From positions 1 through 8,061 of the forward strand of contig USSR01000293.1 in assembly GCA_900557355.1 (NCBI GenBank): a stretch of 8,061 bases of DNA, in the 5' to 3' direction. The notes below the pieces were generated by a model. That model searched no databases. It was not told where the DNA came from and worked only from the letters and a program-made list of their open reading frames with translations. The translations under genes were made by a program, and so were the position numbers. How positions within the stretch are numbered: position 1 is the first letter of the stretch; each line of letters opens with the position of its first letter. Source of the stretch: an uncultured Bacteroides sp. GTDB lineage: Bacteria; Bacteroidota; Bacteroidia; Bacteroidales; Bacteroidaceae. Below are positions 1 to 5,126 of the stretch, piece by piece.

Positions 1-669
1 GGGTATCTGGTGGAGAACTTCAAACCGCAGACGGTAAATCTACGATTGCAAGGTATCAACAAGTATTTGGAATTTACAAAACAGGAAAAACTGAAGGTAA
101 AGTTCGTCAAAGTGCAGCAGAAGAACTTTTTGGAAAACGTCATTAGCGATGCAGACTACAAATTTCTAAAAACACGCTTAAAAACCGATGGTTATAATGA
201 GTGGTATTTTATCGTATGGTTTATGGCTGCCACAGGCGCACGTGTCAGTGAATTGCTTCACATCAAAGCTGAGCATGTACATGTTGGTCATCTTGATCTT
301 TACAGTAAAGGTGGAAAAATACGTCGTTTATATATTCCGAAAAATTTGCGTACAGAAGCTACGAAATGGCTCAAAGAAAAAGGCCTTATTTCCGGCTATA
401 TATTCTTAAACCGATTTGGAGAACGTATTACAACACGTGGCATAGCCCAACAACTGAAACATTTTGCGGAAAAATACGGAATGAATAAGGAAGTGGTTTA
501 TCCTCATTCATTCCGTCATCGTTTTGCCAAGAACTTCCTTGACCGATTCAATGACCTTGCCCTACTTGCCGACCTTATGGGACATGAAAGTATTGAAACT
601 ACTCGTATCTATCTTCGTCGAACAGCCAGTGAACAGCAAAAAATTGTGGACAAAGTAGTAAATTGGTAA
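1..669 (+). CDS. Tyrosine recombinase (phage-integrase family), 5' end cut by window edge
   Basis: Site-specific tyrosine recombinase, most likely the invertase that rearranges the neighbouring hsdS sequences. The frame is open to base 1 (GYL precedes the GTG at 10), and the first visible residues (FKPQTVNLRLQGINKYLEF) resemble the end of the N-terminal SAM-like core-binding domain. The GTG at 10 is therefore probably internal, and roughly 80-100 residues lie off the left edge. The catalytic domain is complete. Counting from the GTG, it shows R78 in ATGARVSELL, K100 in SKGGKIRR, the H166-x-x-R169 box in PHSFRHRF, H192 in LMGHES and the nucleophile Y201 in TRIYLRRT. All the family's active-site residues are present, so the enzyme looks functional. 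It converges on the - strand hsdS with only 29 bases between stop codons. Family assignment is firm; the role as hsdS invertase is inferred from position, and integration of a mobile element is the alternative. Confidence 0.93.
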   Translation, partial: GYLVENFKPQTVNLRLQGINKYLEFTKQEKLKVKFVKVQQKNFLENVISDADYKFLKTRLKTDGYNEWYFIVWFMAATGARVSELLHIKAEHVHVGHLDLYSKGGKIRRLYIPKNLRTEATKWLKEKGLISGYIFLNRFGERITTRGIAQQLKHFAEKYGMNKEVVYPHSFRHRFAKNFLDRFNDLALLADLMGHESIETTRIYLRRTASEQQKIVDKVVNW

Positions 670-681
670 ATTTTATCTATT

Positions 682-718
682 CTTAGAAGTGTAATTAATT
701 ACACTTCTAAGTTTTTTT
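682..718 (+). terminator. Intrinsic terminator of the recombinase gene, perfect palindrome
   Basis: CTTAGAAGTGTAATT (682-696) is followed at once by its exact reverse complement (697-711) and then seven T (712-718). This is a 15-bp arm with no unpaired spacer, 12 bases after the recombinase stop. The T tract lies only on the + strand side; the - strand side reads AATAGATAAAA, so it should end recombinase transcription and be weaker for hsdS. The palindrome contains the hsdS stop codon and its last codons. Confidence 0.85.
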
Positions 719-1922
719 GAATATCATCAAGGGATGAAAAAAGTTCTTCCATCTTTTGAACGATGCGTTGTTGCTCGTTGATAGGGGGGAGTGGAAAATA
801 CATATCATTAAAGTCTGTAATATTAAATCCTGTTTGGGCCGTCCTTGAAATTTCTTTTAGTTTTCCTTGATATAGGTCAGATAAATAATAATAGTATGCA
901 AACTCCTTGTATATGAGATTTTCAAATTTAAAGATAACTTTTGCCATTGCCACATTATAAGCCCCTTGTTCAGCATAAAACACTTTTCCTAAAGAACCAC
1001 CATAACGTGCTAATAATATATCTCCTTTTTTGGTTTGTTTTGAAGCAAGATTAATTGGGATATAAACAGGTACAGGAGACTCTCCATAATCTCTAATCTG
1101 ATAAAGTCTAATGTAATTTGGTTTAAGTATAGTTTCAAAATAACTCTTTGCAGGTTGTGATCCTCCAGATATATCTAAGATAGAATTATGGCTACACCAT
1201 ACCCATGTCTTAGGTATTTCATAAGGCAACTTCCCACTATGTCTGTTATCACAAGGTGTGAAGTCGGGATTTATGCGCTTCAACAGTTCAATGGCAGATT
1301 CGTCATTCGGGTCTTGAGGCACGAGTTTGCCGTGAATGGCGAGGTCAAGGATTTTACCCTTAATTTGCTTGATAGTTGTCTGTAAATCGGTTTTTCCTTG
1401 CTCTATTTGGTCAATCAAAGCAAACCAATGTTCAATCTCTTCTACGATACGGTATTGTTCAGATAATGGAGGTAATGGTACTATCAACTTCTTAAATTTA
1501 TCAAAATCTATACTATCAACGGTAGTACCATCTTTATGATAATCTTTAAGAATCACCTGCTCTTGAGCTTTTATCACATAATACAAGTATGTGTGAATAT
1601 GTGATAAAACACATGAAATCGCCTTTACATCTTGATTAACGGTCGCTTCTGTATCTAAAATTGCAATGGGGAATGTATGACGTAATATTCCACTTCTTGT
1701 CACTATTAATAATGTGCCTTTACCGTAAATTGTCATTTGATCTAATGCTGCATCGGAAATTTTCAACAAGGAATCTGCTATATGAGCAAACTTCATGTCT
1801 TTTGATGTTATCCATAGATGCTTAGCATTATTCCAATACTTTCTGTTATCCATTGAGGGCGTTTTTCCTCCCCCAAAAGTAGCTAAATCATCCAAAGAAC
1901 AAATAGTCCAACCTTTCGGCAA
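699..1922 (-). CDS. hsdS: Type I restriction-modification specificity subunit (HsdS), probably a silent shufflon cassette without its 5' end
   Basis: DNA-recognition (S) subunit of a type I restriction-modification enzyme; each of two target-recognition domains (TRDs) would read one half of a bipartite site. From TTG 1922 the 407 residues give TRD1 (about 1-147), a central conserved helix (PLPPLSEQYRIVEEIEHWF, then KILDLAIHGKLVPQDPND, about 148-230), TRD2 (about 231-376) and a distal helix starting PLPPINEQQRIV (378-407). The frame continues upstream only as KLHTYHYENKY to a TAA at 1956-1958, with no ATG or GTG; TTG is the only possible start. HYENKYLPKGW resembles the segment just before TRD2 (DNRHSGKLPYEIPKTW), so the frame seems to begin in the middle of a conserved HsdS region. 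No hsdM or hsdR is upstream, and I see no promoter. I infer a donor cassette expressed only after recombination next to the recombinase. A TTG-started or decayed gene is possible. Confidence 0.88.
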   Translation of the reverse strand: MPKGWTICSLDDLATFGGGKTPSMDNRKYWNNAKHLWITSKDMKFAHIADSLLKISDAALDQMTIYGKGTLLIVTRSGILRHTFPIAILDTEATVNQDVKAISCVLSHIHTYLYYVIKAQEQVILKDYHKDGTTVDSIDFDKFKKLIVPLPPLSEQYRIVEEIEHWFALIDQIEQGKTDLQTTIKQIKGKILDLAIHGKLVPQDPNDESAIELLKRINPDFTPCDNRHSGKLPYEIPKTWVWCSHNSILDISGGSQPAKSYFETILKPNYIRLYQIRDYGESPVPVYIPINLASKQTKKGDILLARYGGSLGKVFYAEQGAYNVAMAKVIFKFENLIYKEFAYYYYLSDLYQGKLKEISRTAQTGFNITDFNDMYFPLPPINEQQRIVQKMEELFSSLDDIQKNLEV

Positions 1923-2128
1923 ATATTTGTTCTCATAATGGTACGTATGTAGTTTTTAATTAATCGAAAAAAGTGTTCGTGATAGACGAGTATGCTAGAA
2001 TTTTTAAGTTGTTTCTCAAAAGAATGTCTAAAAAAGTAGAAGTTATTTTATTTTTGAGTTGGATTTAGGGATTAGAATTTAATTGTAACGATATGGTAAT
2101 GTTTTATTAAAAATAAAACCATTATTAC

Positions 2129-2159
2129 TTTCAATTCTAGATAAGTTACTCTATCTTTG
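2129..2159 (+). promoter_or_regulatory. Bacteroides-type promoter of the ECF sigma gene
   Basis: TATCTTTG at 2152-2159 matches the Bacteroides -7 consensus TAnnTTTG exactly. TTTC at 2129-2132 matches three of four bases of the -33 element TTTG, with a 19-bp spacer. Transcription would begin near 2166, giving a leader of about 25 bases before ATG 2191. This is a housekeeping-type promoter, consistent with low constitutive supply of sigma and anti-sigma. Confidence 0.55.
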
Positions 2160-2160
2160 T

Positions 2161-2188
2161 AAGGTAACACAAACAAAAGTGTAACCTT
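2161..2188 (+). promoter_or_regulatory. Imperfect dyad in the leader just before the sigma start codon
   Basis: AAGGTAACAC (2161-2170) and GTGTAACCTT (2179-2188) pair at nine of ten positions around the loop AAACAAAA, ending two bases before ATG 2191. As RNA it could cover the ribosome landing site if transcription starts upstream of it; as DNA it could be an operator. It overlaps the predicted start site of transcription, so which arm is transcribed is uncertain. Confidence 0.4.
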
Positions 2189-2190
2189 AT

Positions 2191-2733
2191 ATGAATCAAG
2201 ACCATTGTTTAGTAGAACAGTTTGAAATGATATTTAGAGCTCATTTCTCTTCAGTGAAGTTTTTTATCAATATGTTTCTTAAATCGGAAGCAGATGCGGA
2301 AGATTTGGCTCAAGATGTATTTACCAAATTATGGACTAATTTTGAGACGTGGCAAAATAATGATGGAAAAGAAGGGTATATATACGCTATGGCAAAAAAT
2401 GTTGCATTTGATTTTATCAAGCACAAAAGACTGGAAAATGATTATCGGGAGGAACAAATAAAGAAAAGTACAATTAAGGATTTGTTAGGCTTCTCAGATC
2501 CGTTAAATTCGCTTTATTATAAAGAAATGCAACTAATAATAAGAATGGCTCTTGAAAACTTTCCTGAACGTCGCAGAAGGATTTTTGAGATGAGCCGTTT
2601 CAATAATATGAGCAATCAGGAGATTGCATTATCCTTACATCTTTCTGTTCGTACAATAGAGCATCAGATATATTTGTCGCTTCAAGTTTTAAAGAGAATC
2701 ATTTTAATTTTATTTTTCCTGTATTTTCTTTAA
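2191..2733 (+). CDS. ECF-family RNA polymerase sigma factor (FecI-like)
   Basis: Extracytoplasmic-function sigma factor that would direct RNA polymerase to the promoters of this locus once freed from the anti-sigma factor. The 180 residues are the usual size for Bacteroides ECF sigmas. Region 2 spans about 17-82 (VKFFINMFLKSEADAEDLAQDVFTKLW, then YIYAMAKNVAFDFIKHKR, the core-binding and -10 recognition part). Region 4 spans about 113-168, with the helix-turn-helix at NNMSNQEIALSLHLSVRTIEHQI. The C-terminus is hydrophobic (IILILFFLYFL), a tail I recall as common in Bacteroides homologues. The fecR-like gene follows 58 bases later on the same strand with no terminator between, so the two are probably co-transcribed. 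ATG 2191 is the first in-frame start after the predicted promoter. Family is firm; the target promoters are inferred from neighbours. Confidence 0.95.
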   Translation: MNQDHCLVEQFEMIFRAHFSSVKFFINMFLKSEADAEDLAQDVFTKLWTNFETWQNNDGKEGYIYAMAKNVAFDFIKHKRLENDYREEQIKKSTIKDLLGFSDPLNSLYYKEMQLIIRMALENFPERRRRIFEMSRFNNMSNQEIALSLHLSVRTIEHQIYLSLQVLKRIILILFFLYFL

Positions 2734-2791
2734 GTAGCTGGAATGTTTCAATCGTTATATATGAAATTTCAAAATCTAATATAATGATAAC

Positions 2792-3787
2792 ATGAAGAAT
2801 TATTTTCAGAAAATATTATCCCTTTTTGCCCGACATAATTATTCGGAACAAACAAATCAAATGTTTTACAGGTGGTTGGTTGATAATGAATATGAAAAAG
2901 AAAAGGATGAAGCATTACAGGAGCTTTATCTAGAAGCAAGAAAAAAAGGAAAAGTATTCGACCTGGAGAAATCACTGGAACGTTGGAAGTTAGATAACAA
3001 TCTTACACATGTTCAACCTCAACAAAAGTCCGATAAAAAACTGTTTATGCGATTGTGGCAATCGGTAGCTGTTATATTATTAATAGTATCTATATCTTTA
3101 GGATATCTGCTTTGTAAGGCAGAAAAAGACGATTCAGGAATAACTCAGCAATGCATATCGGGCACTCAGATGAAGACATTTTTTTTGCCTGACGGAAGTC
3201 GGGTAAGCATGAATTCGAGGAGTATGTTATTATATCCCGAACAATTTACAGGAAAGTACCGTAGTGTTTTTCTAATTGGCGAAGCTAATTTTAAAGTAAA
3301 AGCTAATAAAAACAAACCGTTTATTGTCAAAACCAATGATTTTCAAATAACAGCTTTGGGAACCGAGTTTAATGTATCCGCATATACTGAAGATAATAAT
3401 GTTTTTACAACTCTAATAACAGGGAGTGTTCTTGTGGAATTTGACGACTTGGGCAAAAAGAAGTTGCTTAAGCCAAATGAACAATTGGTGTATAATAGGA
3501 AGAGCCGTCAAGATACTCTGACTTATCCTGATATGAAAGATGTGACAGCATGGCAAAAAGGTGAGTTGGTATTTAATCGAAAGACTATAACGGAGATTAT
3601 AACGATATTGGAACGTAAGTACGATTGTAAGTTCTTTTATAATCAGCATAGCTTAAAGAATGATCGTTATAGTTTCAGGTTTAAAGATAATCCACCTTTG
3701 TCTGAAGTTATGGATGTTATTGTTGATGTAGCAGGAGATTTATGTTTTAAGATAGAACATGATAAATGCTATATTATGCAGAAATAA
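2792..3787 (+). CDS. FecR-like anti-sigma factor, single-pass inner-membrane protein
   Basis: Transmembrane anti-sigma factor expected to hold the upstream ECF sigma at the membrane and release it when the transporter's STN domain signals. The 331 residues give a cytoplasmic N-terminal region (about 1-87, the sigma-binding part, charged and helical), one membrane span (about 88-108, LWQSVAVILLIVSISLGYLL), a periplasmic FecR domain (about 124-217: TFFLPDGSRVSMNSRSMLLYP, GEANFKVKANKNKPFIVKT, LGTEFNVSAY, TLITGSVLV) and a C-terminal DUF4974-type domain (about 253-330: TAWQKGELVFNRKTITEI, LERKYDCKFFY, LSEVMDVI). This is the standard Bacteroidetes architecture and full length. A GH18 gene follows after 127 bases and then a SusC with an STN domain, completing the signalling circuit. 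Family is firm; the partner assignment rests on adjacency. Confidence 0.95.
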   Translation: MKNYFQKILSLFARHNYSEQTNQMFYRWLVDNEYEKEKDEALQELYLEARKKGKVFDLEKSLERWKLDNNLTHVQPQQKSDKKLFMRLWQSVAVILLIVSISLGYLLCKAEKDDSGITQQCISGTQMKTFFLPDGSRVSMNSRSMLLYPEQFTGKYRSVFLIGEANFKVKANKNKPFIVKTNDFQITALGTEFNVSAYTEDNNVFTTLITGSVLVEFDDLGKKKLLKPNEQLVYNRKSRQDTLTYPDMKDVTAWQKGELVFNRKTITEIITILERKYDCKFFYNQHSLKNDRYSFRFKDNPPLSEVMDVIVDVAGDLCFKIEHDKCYIMQK

Positions 3788-3914
3788 TTTTGATATTAGA
3801 AAGTTAAAGCGGTGGAAGGTATGTCGAATAACTAAAACGGAGAAAGGAGGAATTATTAAGCTTTTAGAACGCATTACCTAAGCAAAATAGTAACCATATA
3901 AAAAGTAATACTAT
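3788..3914. promoter_or_regulatory. Intergenic leader before the GH18 gene; possible ECF-type promoter at 3804-3831
   Basis: No terminator is visible after fecR, so read-through is possible. TTAAAGCGG (3804-3812) and CGAATAA (3825-3831) resemble a pair upstream of susC (TTAAAACAG at 5068-5076 and CGAATAA at 5091-5097), with start-to-start spacing of 21 and 23 bases. This could mark promoters read by the local ECF sigma, but the spacings differ and chance is not excluded. A purine-rich AGAAAGGAGG at 3841-3850 is about 65 bases from ATG 3915, too far to be its ribosome-binding site. Confidence 0.3.
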
Positions 3915-4862
3915 ATGAAAAATTTGAAATACTTCTTGTTACTCGTTGTAGCAATGGTGGCAGGAACTTTGATCATAAGTTGCAGTAGTGATGACTACAT
4001 GGGAGAGGCACAACAACAAGGTATTTCGCCAACTACTTGCGGCGTCAGCGACAAGATGCCGAAGTTGACTACTTATATTGAAACTAATGATGTAAATCCT
4101 CTAAATGCAGGAGAGTACTATTTTACAGGTACGGATCCGCAAGAGCAGGTGATTGATAATGTGATTCTGTTTGCTTCTAATATTCGGGGTGCGGCTAGTA
4201 CTGTTCAATTGTATCATAACAATAATCAGTCTCATATATTGACCAATGCCGGTACGCTTATCGCTCCTTTACAACAGAAAGGTATCAGAGTCTCTTTAGG
4301 GCTGTTGGGTGATCACACCGGAGTGGGGTTCTGTAACTTGACACCGGCTATGATTGAAAGTTTTGCACAACAGATTGCCGCTTGTGTTAAGCAATACAAT
4401 TTAGATGGTGTGGATTTTGATGATGAATATGCAGACTATTGGAAGGCACCTTCTAATTTACCTTCACCAAGTACTACGATTTTTGGAAATCTTGTAAAAA
4501 GAGTGCGTCAGTTGTTGCCTGATAAACTGATTACAGTATTCAGTTTTGGTGGTTATACAAATTTTGATGCGACTACAATGAATGCCATTAGTTACATGTG
4601 GCCTGATTTCGGGGCGGATTGGAGTACTCCGGCCGGATTAGGGAATAGCAAATGGGCAAAGATGTCAATACACTGTACGGATGGTAGACCAAGTGCAGGT
4701 GTGATACAAAGTAGCGCTGCAAATTATAGTGGCTATGGCGCCATTATGATGTTCAATCTACGCGAGTCCGGTCAAACAAGCTTAATGAATAACTTTGCTT
4801 CAAGAGTTTGGGGAGGCAAGACCGTATCTCGTACGACGACTATCTATGCGAAGAATTATTAA
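3915..4862 (+). CDS. GH18 endo-beta-N-acetylglucosaminidase, Endo H/Endo F1 type, surface lipoprotein
   Basis: Predicted to cut the GlcNAc-beta-1,4-GlcNAc core bond of asparagine-linked glycans, releasing the glycan from glycoproteins. The 315 residues are close to the size of Endo H. Residues 1-22 are a lipoprotein signal peptide; IISC forms the lipobox with lipidated C23, and the following SSDD resembles the acidic export signal that sends Bacteroidetes lipoproteins to the cell surface. The GH18 motif DGxDxDxE is intact in LDGVDFDDEY (D164, D167, D169, acid catalyst E171), and the Asp-Asp-Glu-Tyr run with the following acidic-aromatic stretch matches Endo H as I recall it. Other GH18 strands are visible: IRVSLGLLGDH (124-134), LITVFSFGGY (205-214) and YGAIMMFNLRES (274-285). 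There are no extra binding domains. The gene lies between the regulators and susC and ends in its own terminator. High-mannose or hybrid glycans are the likely substrates by analogy; specificity cannot be read from sequence. A non-N-glycan GH18 is the less likely alternative. Confidence 0.9.
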   Translation: MKNLKYFLLLVVAMVAGTLIISCSSDDYMGEAQQQGISPTTCGVSDKMPKLTTYIETNDVNPLNAGEYYFTGTDPQEQVIDNVILFASNIRGAASTVQLYHNNNQSHILTNAGTLIAPLQQKGIRVSLGLLGDHTGVGFCNLTPAMIESFAQQIAACVKQYNLDGVDFDDEYADYWKAPSNLPSPSTTIFGNLVKRVRQLLPDKLITVFSFGGYTNFDATTMNAISYMWPDFGADWSTPAGLGNSKWAKMSIHCTDGRPSAGVIQSSAANYSGYGAIMMFNLRESGQTSLMNNFASRVWGGKTVSRTTTIYAKNY

Positions 4863-4892
4863 GATATCAGGACGCTCCATGTGAATGAATTG

Positions 4893-4939
4893 AAGACTGG
4901 AAGTGATAGACTTTCAGAGAAGGACACTTCCGGTCTTTT
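4893..4939 (+). terminator. Intrinsic terminator after the GH18 gene
   Basis: AAGACTGGAAGTG (4893-4905) pairs with CACTTCCGGTCTT (4925-4937) over 13 bp with a single G-U wobble, across a 19-base loop, and runs into TTTT (4936-4939). It starts 31 bases after the GH18 stop. It should end most GH18 transcripts and separate that gene from susC, or act as a partial terminator setting their ratio. Confidence 0.75.
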
Positions 4940-5017
4940 ATAAATTAACCTGAATATACAAACTGCAGATGCCTTTCATTTGTTGATAGGCACTGCTTAA
5001 TAATAAAGATATATGTG

Positions 5018-5114
5018 AAAAAGTATCTATGCCAGGAATCTTCCTGCCTTGGATATGAAATCGAAAATTAAAACAGATAGACATGTGTTGCGAATAAAAA
5101 AGTTAGCAAACTAA
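5018..5114 (-). ncRNA. Candidate antisense small RNA opposite the susC leader
   Basis: On the - strand, TTAGTTTG (5107-5114) matches five of six defined bases of the Bacteroides -7 element, and a transcript would start near 5101. About 50-80 bases further, an imperfect hairpin (TATC and GATA arms, 5052-5055 with 5024-5027, around a CAGGA/TCCTG stem at 5033-5046) is followed by five T (5018-5022). The product would be about 80 bases, antisense to the susC leader. Cis-antisense RNAs of this kind (DonS) are known beside an N-glycan PUL of B. fragilis. No good -33 element is visible and the hairpin is weak, so this is a hypothesis. Confidence 0.22.
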
Positions 5115-5126
5115 TACTTAAAATTC

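Larger units (their letters stand above)
1923..2190. other. Intergenic region between hsdS cassette and sigma-factor gene
   Basis: The two flanking genes diverge. Bases 1923-1955 continue the hsdS frame without a start codon and include a small dyad (GTACGTATG region, 1941-1949) close to where cassette homology should end. Bases 1956-2090 are AT-rich with no convincing gene; the longest + frame seen starts at 2024 and has 14 codons. Bases 2099-2122 form a hairpin: ATGTTTTATT pairs with AATAAAACCAT with one bulged C. The promoter and leader of the sigma-factor gene fill the rest. Confidence 0.6.
4863..5126. other. Intergenic region between GH18 gene and susC, rich in dyads
   Basis: No reading frame of note. 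After the GH18 terminator there is a second possible hairpin at 4965-4996, in which GCAG-AT-GCCT pairs with AGGC-A-CTGC around a 13-base loop. Next comes the dyad CAGGAA-TC-TTCCTG (5033-5046), then the possible ECF-type promoter motif TTAAAACAG (5068-5076) with CGAATAA (5091-5097). The region presumably carries the susC promoter and leader; no exact TAnnTTTG element was found on the + strand. Confidence 0.5.

Noticed and set aside
188..409. 73-residue + strand frame inside the recombinase
   Set aside because: It overlaps the recombinase in another frame, and its product shows no recognisable domain; the recombinase frame carries all catalytic motifs.
1188..1539. Two + strand frames (1188-1385 and 1336-1539) opposite hsdS
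   Set aside because: Both are antisense to clear HsdS coding sequence and have no motif or start signal of their own.
2024..2068. 14-codon frame (MSKKVEVILFLSWI) in the hsdS-sigma gap
   Set aside because: It is very short, has no promoter or ribosome-binding signal, and such frames are expected by chance.
2761..2784. Seven-codon frame (MKFQNLI) ending just before the fecR start
   Set aside because: It could couple translation to the anti-sigma gene, but nothing beyond its position supports it.
2769..2975. 68-residue - strand frame opposite the fecR start
   Set aside because: Antisense shadow of the anti-sigma gene; no supporting motif.
3413..3649. 78-residue - strand frame opposite fecR
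   Set aside because: Antisense shadow of the FecR/DUF4974 coding region.
3785..3792. TAATTTTG as a Bacteroides -7 element for GH18
   Set aside because: It matches TAnnTTTG but overlaps the fecR stop codon, and no TTTG-like element lies 19-21 bp upstream.
3841..3850. AGAAAGGAGG as a Shine-Dalgarno site
   Set aside because: It is about 65 bases from ATG 3915, no start codon or short frame follows at the right distance, and Bacteroides rarely relies on strong Shine-Dalgarno sites.
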